Origin: Sodiomyces alkalinus F11
Taxonomy: Eukaryota > Ascomycota > Sordariomycetes > Glomerellales > Plectosphaerellaceae
Direction: 5' to 3'
NCBI RefSeq assembly: GCF_003711515.1
Contig: NW_021167079.1
Location: 1,415,471-1,479,470 of the forward strand
Length of the DNA stretch: 64,000 nucleotides
Shown here: positions 12,489-22,899 of the stretch, one piece after another
Layout: each line of letters begins with the position of its first letter
Position numbering within the stretch: the first letter of the stretch is position 1
The notes under the pieces: generated by a model
The model's database searches: none
What the model was told of the DNA's origin: nothing
What the model saw: only the letters and a program-made list of their open reading frames with translations
Program-made: the position numbers and the translations under genes

Positions 12489-12844
12489 TATAACTGTATA
12501 AAGACATAGTGGCACCAGATCGTCAAGACAAAGATCAGACAAAGAGGTCAGTCCAGTAAGACCACGATACATAACCAAAACATAACCAACACCGCTATAA
12601 CCTTTAGTGAAGAAGTAGATCGGTAGTCACTATTCTGATCAGGGCACGTAAGTTAAACTAGAAAGATACCTTAAACGTAGAACAAGTAATTATAAAAGAG
12701 GATAATAATTATATCTTAATCCCTCGATAGGGACGTCCCGAGCCTGTTCTTAATATATATATAGGTAGCGGATCCAGCGGCCTTAAAAGGGGGGTTATAT
12801 AACCGTCTGCCAAACCACTCTAACGCCGTATCTACGCGGTTATA
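12489..12844 (-). repeat. Element C 3' LTR
   Basis: It is about 90% identical to 26396-26750, with transitions dominating. In this copy many CA/TG survive that read TA in the other copy (for example GGCACCAG against AGTACTAG), so the two LTRs took RIP hits independently. Confidence 0.9.
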
Positions 12845-13063
12845 ATATGGCCCTAGTTATCTTAATTACGCCCTCGTAGCGTAGATAACTCCTAAAAATA
12901 AGCAGATATAAGTAAATAAACTAAGTAAAAAGCTATCGTATACCCTTATTCCTCTAATCACCCCGTCCTCCACGTATACCTAATTAAGGATCCTCTTAGT
13001 TCTAGTTTCTCCGTATATACTATTCTCTTACTATCTCCACCGACTATTTCCTTAAGATATCTC

Positions 13064-14983
13064 TTATCCAATCCTTTATATATACCTCTACTTACGCTTT
13101 CGTAAGGCTTTTTCTCCGACTCTATAGTCAGGCTTATTAGCCTTCCTAGCCTCTTAATTAGCGGTAGCCTTATCTGCCTCCTATTTAATCCCCGCGTTAT
13201 AATAAAGCTATCCTTCCTAAGGTATAGCCCGAGGCGGCGGTAGATATAGTGCGCTATTAGCCACTATATCACGGAGGCCTACTCGGTATAGGTTATTAAA
13301 GGACTTAACCTATTCTTCCTTAGTATACAGGCTCGGCCTAATAGGACTAACACGCTTAGCTAGAGGCCGTATATCTACGAGTTTATAATAAAGTAGGTAA
13401 TAAGATATCTCCGTGCCCTTAGCCTAGTACTTCGCCTCCTCTTCTTATTTATCTTAGATATCGTAACCCCTTTTCTTTAAAGCGGTAGAGGGTTTAGAGG
13501 CCTTTAGAGTCTTAAGCGTCTTAGGCATCTTTAGGGGCGGCGTTTTCATAATAGCCGGCGGCGTTTACTTCACGGCTTTCTTACCCTTAGGTGTCTAGAG
13601 CTCGAGACTACTAAGACCTATATCGTCGACGTTATTACTACTATCGGATAATACTAAGGGGTTCTAAAAACTCTGGCCGGACGAGTTAGTAAGGTCTATA
13701 ATCTTAGGATCAGGGGAACTAGTAAGGTTAATAGACTCTTCCTTAACTTTAGGCGTCTTAGGAGTCTTAGGACCCTTAGGCGGGTTAACCAGTATTTATT
13801 TCTTAGTCTTATTAATAGGCTAGAATCCAGTCGTCTTAAGGGCCTTGGGAAATAGCGTCGCGGGCTTTATAGCCAGTTCTATATAGTAACCGAAGCCAAA
13901 GAGTTCACTAATATAAATCACCTAGCCTTCTTTAATATACCGAGTATATTCCCCTATATTATTCCCGTAATAGCGATCTTAAGTAAACCTATAAATCTTA
14001 GAGCTCTAAGGGAACAGGTATCCCTCTTAGACTAAAGCTTTAATCCATTCTATAATAAAAGGACTATATAAGTAACCGTCTAGCTATATAGGGCTAGGGA
14101 TAATATAGAACTTATTAGCTATACTATTAACGGCTTTTTTAGGAGCTCCGATAGAAATTATCCACTATATCGTAAGATAGGCGACTTTAAGGAGGCGTTA
14201 TTCACCTTTACCGTTAGACTATATACTATTATACCTATATATAGTCTAAGTCTCCTAGTCGATAATTAGACTAATAAAATAGTTACCGTCGATATAGCAG
14301 ATTATAGGGATAAAGCGGCTAGTTTTAGTATATTACCGCGCCTTATCGGAGAGAGTTATAAACTCCGCCTTACCCTTAGTATCTATTCCCTAGCACGGAA
14401 TCTTATTAAGGAACACCGTAAGCCTCGAATCCCCTTACCTACGGCTAACCACCGCACTTATCACTTCTTCTATAGTACTCTTCTCTTACCACCTATTAGC
14501 CTTAATATCTTTACGTAGCCGGTAGACTAATATTAAGATAGAACGGACCTTAAGATATCCTTCGCTATATAAGATTATTAAAGGCGATTATAATACGGCG
14601 AGCCCTACGGCCTCTACGTCTAACCCGTTATTCTTATTTTTATCCAGGAGTCCCTAAACTATTTACTAGCCGTCCTTCGAGATAGCTCTAAGCCCAGTAT
14701 AAGGGGTATCGTTATCTACGGCCTTAAAGAGGCGGTGCGGTAAACCACTTACTAGGAACGCCCACCTACTCTTCTTAGGGTTATACTCCTTACGGGGCCT
14801 AGTACTCGATTCGATAGCGGTCCGTCCCTTAGGCTAAATACCTTTATTCAGGTCTAAGCCTTTAGGGGTAGTAGCCTAGTAGTCTATAGAGTTATTAGCG
14901 GCTATAGCATCGATATTCGCAGGATCTAGTATCTACGGTTACTCGCGTTACCCTAATTAGGGTCTTTAGCAACGATTCCTTAT
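13064..14983 (-). pseudogene. Element C accessory gene: Ulp1/SENP-like (C48) SUMO protease, RIP-inactivated
   Basis: It lies on the minus strand, in the same direction as pol, and is exactly 640 codons from ATA (former ATG, 14983) to TAA (13064), with one frame throughout. Residues about 215-315 carry the C48 layout. The GN-x-FISLIID stretch has Tyr235 at the His site. YRYNSI has Asn252 at the Asp site. PI-stop-LDGYLYSPF has TAG300 at the Gln site and Tyr306 at the Cys site. His-Asp spacing is 17 and Gln-Cys spacing is 6, identical to yeast Ulp1 (514/531, 574/580) and SENP1 (533/550, 597/603); Asp-Cys is 54 (49 and 53 there). Each catalytic change, and G-to-S at 307, is a single CA-to-TA or TG-to-TA step. 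C-terminal to this are a Pro/Thr/Lys-rich tail and INLTSS (418) and IIDLTNSS (428), which resemble SUMO-interacting motifs. The intact protein would cleave SUMO or a SUMO-like bond. Confidence 0.75.
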
Positions 14984-15717
14984 AAAACAAAAAGAGAAAA
15001 AGGGAAGAAGGGATATTCGGGGGGGGAGGAAATAAGGAGATCGATATAGCGGAAAAGAGGTAAAATATAATAGGGAAGAATAGGTAAGCCTAAGTCTATA
15101 AGGAAATATCGAAAGGGGGGAGATTAGGATTAATGCTAAGGAGGGTTTTATTTATTCTCTAAGGACCTCTTCTAAAGGCTTTTCCCTTTAAGCAGGAGTC
15201 CTTAGCTTATAACTATAGCTCGAATAGTCTTTTAGTCGTTAAAGGAGGTTATTTCCTAAGTCGTGATAAAGATAGCCTTTATAAAATCGGAAAGAAAGTG
15301 TTAAATTAGGAAATCGATATTAGAAACGCTTACTATAATTAGCTAACTAGCTTCGGCGCTTACTATAATTAGCTAGCAAATATCTAATAAGGCTCTTCGT
15401 TTATTATTAGGTAGTAAGCGGAGTCGTGATTCTATAATAAAGGAAAATAAAAGGAGGCAGCTATAAATAGCTATAAAAGCAGGTCGAATAGTCGTGATTA
15501 CTTCGTTAGAGACGGCTCCCTTAATTTATAAAAGCTATAAGCCGCTTAGTTAACGTCTCTACTTACCTATCTCTTAAATATAAAAGATATAGGATCCCCG
15601 GCTCTTCGTTCCTCTTCTTCTAAGTAATATCACCACTTCTATAATTATCCTTACCGATAGCACTATCACTATAATAACTTCTTAACTTCTCGAACGCACA
15701 CTATAGCTTCTAAGTAT
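14984..15717. promoter_or_regulatory. Divergent intergenic region between the two element C accessory genes
   Basis: I see no reading frame here. On the minus side, just before the Ulp1-like start, stands a pyrimidine run (TTCTTCCCTTTTTCTC). On the plus side there are TATA-like boxes (TTTATAAAAGC near 15522, AAATATAAAAGA near 15577), followed by a CT-rich run near 15605-15630. This is what a two-way fungal promoter would look like. The segment also has a repeated GCTTACTATAATTAGCTA pair at about 15329 and 15357. Confidence 0.4.
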
Positions 15718-16921
15718 ATAATTAGGGTATTAAATAAAGCGGAACCGTATAAACGTAAGAAGGCCGTTAGTAGACAGGAGTCCGTTAAGCCTATTCCGTG
15801 GTTTTAGTCTAAAACAGATCTAATAAGGGGCACTCCTAATAAGTATAATATTTAGGTAACGCCTATAAACATAACCATAAGTTTTCCTTCCTTATTTCTC
15901 GTGGTTACCCTAATCAGAGCGTGCTGACTTTAGTGCTAAGGTTAATACTTATATCGGTTAGTTTAAGATAGCTAGTAAGGGCGGCGTTTCGTATATCGAG
16001 CTCGACCTTTTCTCTTCTATCGTCGATTTAGATACTCGGCTTACCGTTACGAACCGGTTTTAGGATACTTTATTAAATATTACTAACCAGGACATAGAAT
16101 AGGCTCTATTCAGGGAAATACGTGACTTCTTTAAGACGCCCTTATTCCGTTATTGTATTTTCGTGGCTAAGGATCTCGCGGGCCCCTAAAGAGAGTATAT
16201 TATAAAGATCGTGATAAGGCCTTACGCCGCCAGGGCACTTATTATATAGGTATATAGCGTAGTTAATAAGGTACCCTACTAGTGCTATGAAGAATGCTAG
16301 ACAGCTATAACAGATCGGGTTAATAATAAGATTATATACCTATTCTATAAGTACGTCTCCTTATTATAGAATCCACGCTTCCCTAACTACGCTAACTATC
16401 TATTCTATAAGTCTGCTTATATATTCCGAGATAAGGGCCTCCGTAAGGAGTTCTAGTAGGCTAAGCATAAGATTAGCTAGCCCGATAATAATCACCCCGG
16501 CTTTAAACACTATAATCCCCTCCCTAAGGATAACTTAGTGCTACCGTAGTCTTTCTATAACGATAAATAATACCTAATCCACTCCCCTCGGACTAGCGTT
16601 TTCCTAATTAATATAACCGCTATAGGCTATAAGATTACTCGCTAAATACGCTAGGCCTATAGCGGTAAGACCTCTAAGGCTCACGATAGCTTACTTAGTC
16701 TTATCCTAGTGCTCTTAGCTCGGTATAGGAAGGAGGTGGATAGGTATTATAATATTATCCGTAAGGCTAAGGAGGTGCCTAACCGGGAGGAAATAGTTAT
16801 CTACTAGACTATTCTGCTTCCTAAGGAGGCTTAGGTCTAGCACCGGGTCTTTAAGAAGTACGGGCCTAAGGAAGGTAACTATAAAAGCGACCCTAACCCA
16901 GAAGCTAAGTTATTTACTTAA
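15718..16921 (+). pseudogene. Element C divergent accessory frame, about 380 codons, unknown
   Basis: It is read on the plus strand, opposite pol. The start is inferred at ATA 15718 (former ATG), giving a basic N-terminus (NKAEPYKRKKAVSRQES). This frame reaches about 15855. From about 15902 the reading continues in a different frame to TAA at 16919; GT at 15856 and TCAG at about 15914 could be intron ends, or there is an indel. The main part is a mixed globular sequence with VSYIELDLFSSIVDLD, FVAKDLAGP, ARYRKEVDRYYNIIRKAKEVP and a Lys-rich end. Internal stops are TAG/TAA only, at likely Gln positions. I do not recognise the family. It faces the Ulp1-like gene across a shared 0.7-kb intergenic region. 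Confidence 0.55.
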
Positions 16922-16933
16922 TAGGGTGCTTTA

Positions 16934-18290
16934 TAATCAGGGGAATAGGTAGTAAGGATAGGTACGCGGTTTATAGGGTGGCTTATAGGGAAAGGAATCA
17001 GATAGTTAATCATCTAAATAATATAACTCTAATAGATAAACGGGATTTCTATAAAGTAATATTCCCTAGTGCTTAGGGTATTGCTCTTTTCGCGAGAACT
17101 TTATAACAGGTCTAATCAGGGGAATAGGTAGTAAGGTTAGGGGAAATAAGGTATAAAAGGAGGTCTTCTTCGTGGCTTATCTTCTTCTCTTTTTCCTTCT
17201 CTTTATAATAATCCGTTTTCTACTCCACACGAGTAGACTCCACGAGCCTATCTACCGATAAAGCCCTTATAAAAAGAATAAGATTTATAGGCAGCGGCCG
17301 GCAATCGCTTAATCAGGCTAACGAAACTAAGGAATCCCCGGGTTTTCCGGTTTTTATTATTATTACCGCCGTCGTTATCGTGATATTACGTTTTTCTTTA
17401 TTAGGGTTTTTTCTGGCGGGGCTCTTAACGCCGTTGACTTAGTGTCTTAAACTTACTCTTCTAGTAATAGGTATAGTGTTAGTCTTTTCTTTCCGGACGA
17501 GGAACCTACGTATAGTAGGCTTAAGGGTAGTATATATAGGTATAATCAGGGGAATAGGAGTATAATATTAATTATAGGGAGAGCGATTAGTAATAGAGAT
17601 CAGGAAAAAGGGGCTTTAAGTAGTAGGAAGGGGGTGGCTCTTATACTTCTAAAATCGGCCTTTAAGATTAACGTAATAACCTAATAAGTTACTAGTACTA
17701 GGGTTAGTAAAGGAGAGATTTACGGTTTACGGCTTATAGCCTCTAACGGTATTTCTCTCGATTATATTATACCCTTAGTAACCGTCCCTATACTAGTTAT
17801 TCCCGACTATAACTCCCTTCCGCAAAATAGGCAGCTTATAATAAACCAGGTATAATTTAGCTTAGGTCCGATAAATTATACGGTAATCAGGGGAATAGAA
17901 GTAAAGAATTCAAGATTATAATAAAAGAAACCTATACTTATTACAGAAAAGAGAGTATATAGTGGTATATCTCTATAACGTCCACGTAGTTAGGCTTACT
18001 TATAAATATAATAAATAATAAATATAGGGAAAAGTCTTCTAATCGGGGAAATAAGTCTAGATAGGTTTATAGTGTCTCTAATCAGGGTAATAAAGGTAAA
18101 AGTTTAAAAAAGAAACGGACCAAGGTGATAGTTAGGAAGATTATTTATAGGTTTACGTCCTTTATACTAGTGTATATCGCGACTCTGGGTAGATAAGAGA
18201 CTTAGCTTTATTTACCCTCGGCCCTAAGACTATATACTAGCCTCCTAGCGAGTACAGGCTTTAAAAATAAAGGAAATCAGGGAAAATAAT
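16934..18290 (+). repeat. Dispersed short repeat TAATCAGGGGAATAG in element C spacer
   Basis: A 24-bp stretch (TAATCAGGGGAATAGG, continued GTAGTAAGG) is identical at 16934 and 17113. Shorter copies begin at 17543 and 17884, with weaker ones near 18039, 18067 and 18272. Related CTAATCAGGGG strings occur in gag-pol near 23409 and 25349. The spacer itself has no pol-strand frame. Most CA in this window reads TA, so the retained TCAGG is notable. Confidence 0.6.
17212..17565 (+). pseudogene. Element C small antisense frame, putative two-pass membrane protein
   Basis: This is a plus-strand frame of about 115 codons ending at TAA 17563-17565. Upstream are a TATA-like box (GGTATAAAAGG, about 17149) and a pyrimidine tract (CTTCTTCTCTTTTTCCTTCTC), as in front of a fungal gene. 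After a polar start come two hydrophobic stretches, FIIITAVVIVILRF with FLAGLL, and LTLLVIGIVLVF, then a basic tail. Only one internal stop (TAG at PLT-stop-CLK) interrupts the shown part. I recognise no family. An envelope-like role would be speculation, and a small chance frame cannot be ruled out. Confidence 0.3.
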
Positions 18291-21200
18291 AATAAGGAAT
18301 AAAATACAGCTTGCTAGTATAATCCTCGTACTTACTCGGGTTAAAATCTAGGCGCTATAGAATCTACACCTCGACGGTACTAGACTCCCTTACCTTTTTT
18401 AACTCTTCTTCCAACTTCTTATAATACTCCCCTAATAACTCTCTTAGTCTCTCGGAGCGGCGTAAAATATCGTTAATAGTATAATTAGGGGAACTAATAT
18501 TATCCTCGGCCCTAGTATCTTCTTTAAGGTCCTCGCTAGGTAAAAGGGGTGCTTCGGTGACTTTTTCGGTAATAGACGCTCCTCGGGCAGGGTATATGAT
18601 CTTAAGCTCTTCGCTATAGTCCCGTTTAAGTATAGTCTAGTCCTTAGGCTCTTAATGCCTATCGTCGTTTTTAATAAACTTCTTTAGGCGGTTAGCGGTA
18701 AAAGTAATCCCTTTTAGTTCTTCCCTAGTAAGAGTCTTAAGGATAAAGGACTTATTATCGTGATTAGCCTTTCGGATACGATATAGGCCGTTCTAGCGGT
18801 AGTCGAGCTTAGCCTTACGGCTTATATCGATAGCTTTCTCAGTATCGTAAACCAGTATAAGATCCTTAACTTATAGCCTTTACTTACGGAGTACCCGGGC
18901 ATGGCTAGCGTTAATATAGGCTATCCGTCGCCCTTATTATTTAGTGATGATAGTAATAGTAGCTTATTAGTTAGTATTAAGCTAGGCAAAAGCCCTTAAC
19001 CGAAGCATTATCTTATCCTTAGGGGTTTTAACGCGACCCTAGTCTAGTACTCTTTAGGTTAGGCAAGTCGTCTTAATCGGGGTAATAGCCTTATAGCTAT
19101 ACAGAAGGAAGAAAGGAGTGCAGCTAGTGGAAGCTCTTACTGTTATATAGTTAGTGAAAAGAATTATCGGGAGGATCTCGTGAAGGGCTCTAGGGTAAAG
19201 CTTCGACTAAATAGATAGAGCGTGGGTAATAGCCTTATACCTAACCTCGTTAAGGCTATTAGCGCGGGGGTAATAGGCCGAGGCGAGCTTTCGAGTAGTC
19301 CTATAATAACGGTTTAGCTCGATCACCTAACCCTTATTCTCTAGACCTCTATCTATAAGGAGGATTATATAAAGCCTATACCTATAGATTATATCTTCCT
19401 ATAGGAATAAGGTAATAGCCTTAGACGTATTCTTTTTTAGTAGTCGGGCCTTAACCTAACCTATAAATATATAGTAGGCCTCTATAAAATACTATCCTTA
19501 AAGATATTAAACGTCTAGGCAGACCCAGGTAAAAGGGAGGGCGGCCTCGGGTAGGCTTATTACGATTAGGGGGTCCTCCTAAGAACGGCTACGGCGGGCC
19601 TAGTATTTAGAACAGGACTCGATAAACCTCTAAACGCTCTTATAGATACTATCCTAGAAGTAGTTAGCGGCGAGGCGATAGTAGGTGCCTTACCTTCCTG
19701 GGTATCCGGATTCGTTATAGGCTCTCCTAATTAGGTTAACCTAGGTATTCTTATCGTTAATCTAGCGTTTAGGGGTCGAATCGGCTTTAGTCACTCGGGT
19801 CTATAGTAGTCCGTCCTTAAGGAATATATAGGTGGCTCTATCTTTAACTCTACGGGCTTCCTTAGGATCTATTCCTCTAACCACGCGAAAGGTTATTAAA
19901 AAGGTGGTTACTTATCGGGAAAACTGACTCTAGGTAAGGTCCTTATTAAGGATATCGTTAGCTAAGGCAGGGTCGTCGAACTGTTTCTCGGCTTCCGTGA
20001 GGAAGATTCTATCGTCCACGAAGTCGTTTAGGTCTCCTTCGGTATCATTATTAGTCTAATTAGAGGGTATTCCGGGTATCCGTAAGAGTTTATCGGCTAT
20101 AGTATTCTTAGATCCTTTAATATACTTAACGTCGAAGTCGAAGAGCCGGATCTAGGCGAGCTATTAAGTAATTAGGGCACTAGGGAGGTTAGTAGTAGAT
20201 CCTTTTAACTAGGATAGGAGGGCTTAGGTATCGGTTTTAAGGATAAAGTAAACCCTATAGAGGTAGTTATATAGGCGTCGAAGGGTTTTTAGGACTCCTT
20301 TTAGCTCTAGCTTACTAGTATTATAGACCCTCCCGTAGGAGACTAGCGTCCGCTTTCGTACCGTGCCACGGCTCTCTTATCCTTAACGTACTATCCGAGG
20401 ATTCTACCCTATCTATCTATACTAGCGTCGATAATAACGTAGATAACTCCCACGCCTTCGCCGTACTAAATAGTAATCAGGATAGGAGTAGTGGTAAGGG
20501 CTTTCTTAAGGGCGTTTATAGCGTATTATTAAGGCTCCTCCTACTTAAAGGCAGTATTCTTCCGTAGCAGGTCGGTTAGAGGTCTAGCGATAACGGCGAA
20601 CTTATAAATCTAGACTCGGTAAAAGGTAGCGAGACCGAGGAATAAACGAAGATTAGAAACCGTACTATACCTTTCCCACTATCGGACCTTCACGATCTTA
20701 GCCTACTTAGGGGAATAGCTATTAGTACCGTAGATATAGCCTATAATAATAGCTGCTTTCTAACACTACTAGCTCTTAATACCTACGATAATACCTTTAG
20801 CTAACTCCACGTTAAGAAGCACTTTATCGATATTAGCGATATACTCGGCTATAAAACGGCGAATTCCAGGTCTAATTAGGGTATCCTTATAGGTAGTTAT
20901 CGGTCCTTTTACTATAATATTATTAATAAAGAGTCTATAGTACTAGAGAATAAGGACGTAAAGAATACGGGTTATAATACGCATAAACTAGGCCACTAAA
21001 TTAATAGCCCCCTAAGGAAGGGTATATATCCTAAAGAGTCTAATAATAGTCGTAAAGGTAGTTAGGTCTTAAGACTCCTCGTTAAGGGTGACCTAATTAT
21101 AGCCGGAAAAGAGGTCTAAAAGGGATATAAGCTTATATATAGCGAAATCCTCGGAGAACTCGTTAGCCTTAGGCGGTATAAAGGTATCTTGAAGGGTTAC

Positions 21201-22899
21201 TACGTTAATCTTAGTAGCCGAGTTAATAAGCCGTATATTACCGTCCTTCTTCTTAACTAGGAACCAGGGGTTACGATAGGCTACGTGGCTCTCCTCGATC
21301 ACACCTTTCTTAAGGCGGTCCTTTATTATCTATACGACTATAGACTCTAGAGCCTTAGGGATAAGGATCCCCTTCGCCTACTACGCCTTATAAGGAACCG
21401 CTCGAATCTTCTATAAAGGGGCCACCCGTTCGTTAAAGCGGCCGTACTTAGTCTAATCCTATATAATAGCTACCTCTCGGTTTAGGAGGACCTTCGTTAG
21501 GAGCTCCTTTTCCTTAGGGGTTAAGTAGTCGACGGTCTTCAGGATAGCGTTAAGTCTTTCGGGTATAAGGCGCGAACGGGGTATAATTTTAGAAAACTTC
21601 GGTATAATCAGGCTAATAAACCGCTCGTCTTCTAGCTCCTAATCTTCCTCTTTAATTTCTACGAGGATATTCTTCTTCTAGTAGGGGTCTTTATCGGGGA
21701 CACTTCTATTAGACGGAACGTCGTTAAGAGGGTAAACCTTAAGAGCCTTAGGCTTCTATATAGTAAAGACGCCTTCGGGGTTAGGGGGATAGTATACTTC
21801 TTTAATAAGATCCTAGGACTTCCTCCTCTTCGGCTACTATAGCCTCCTCGTCGTAACCGCGGCTATATTAGTAATACTATCCTCCTCTTTCTTTAGAGCC
21901 TTGAGCGCTCTTATCTAGGAATTATCCCACGTCGTCCGGTCCTTTTAAAAATATAAGACTAAGAGGCTATTAGGGTGATTAGGCTAATAGTGGTGTGGAA
22001 AAGTCGAAAAAGATAAGTGGTTAGTATAAATTAGTTATTATTATATAGTCGTAGTTATTATATAGGGAGTCTCCGTAACACACCTCTTATATCCTCGGCC
22101 CTAATTTCGTAGCATCGCCCTTAAGGCTATATAAATTCTTTTCGCTAGGGGCTTTACCTCCTCTATAAATAGGAAGGCTACTAAAGCAGTAGCGTCCTTA
22201 TTATCTAAATAAAAGAAAACATCGTCGTTGCTCTTCTTCTTCTTCTTCTCCTCCTTCTCCTCCCTCGCCTCCTCCTTCTCTTTCGCCCCCTAATCGGGTA
22301 AACCGCTAGTCCTATTATTACTCGATATTAAGGTGGCGGCCCCGGACTAACTATAAAGGACGCTATCCTCCCCTTATTATCCGATACTCTAATCGATTAA
22401 ATCCTTCTCTTCTCGACGCTTCTCCTCCTCTTTAAACTTAGGCTAGCTCTATCTATAAGGGCAGTTATTAACCTATTCTCTACTAGCGATAGGGATAATA
22501 ATACGGGCGTCCCCGTAGGCGAAGTCTATATTAATCTATCCGTCCCTATAGGTAAAAGAGGCGTGACTATTAAGTAAGAACGGCAGGCTAAAAAGTATCC
22601 TAGGCCTTATTCCCTCGATCACGATAAAATAAACCTTCTTATACTAATCCCCGACCTAAAGGTACTCTTCTAGATATCCTACGTAGTTTACCCTATCTAT
22701 ATCGTTAATTCCCTTAATCGCGATATTACTTTTCCCTATATAGCTCCGTAATCCTAGCTTTTCAACGAGATCTAGCCGGATAGTATTAAAGACGGCTCCT
22801 ATATTAATAACTACGTAAAAATAATCCTCCGTAAGGCAGGCCTTAGCTATTCGCTTAGTTAGGCTAACCCGTATCGTTATATACTTAGCGTAAATAGTA
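18290..22899 (-). pseudogene. pol: Element C pol: protease-RT-RNase H-integrase, RIP-inactivated
   Basis: It continues the gag frame on the minus strand. Protease at about 22760-22830 reads VINIGAVFNTI, where the DTG active site has become NIG. RT at about 21330-20870 begins RNPWFLVKKKDGNIRLIN and contains LLDLFSGYN, the form seen in many fungal gypsy elements. RNase H (about 20700-20050) and integrase (about 19900-18950) follow. The C-terminus has the GLYRIRKANHD...RLKKF pattern, with no chromodomain, and then an acidic tail to about 18290. The final part is in another frame from the RT, so one indel or frameshift lies between. Many TAG stops make it dead. Confidence 0.8.

Noticed and set aside
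15856..15920. CTAATCAG as intron branch point plus 3' splice site throughout element C
   Set aside because: The branch A would lie only about 3 bases from the AG, too close for fungal introns, and most copies are not next to frame changes.
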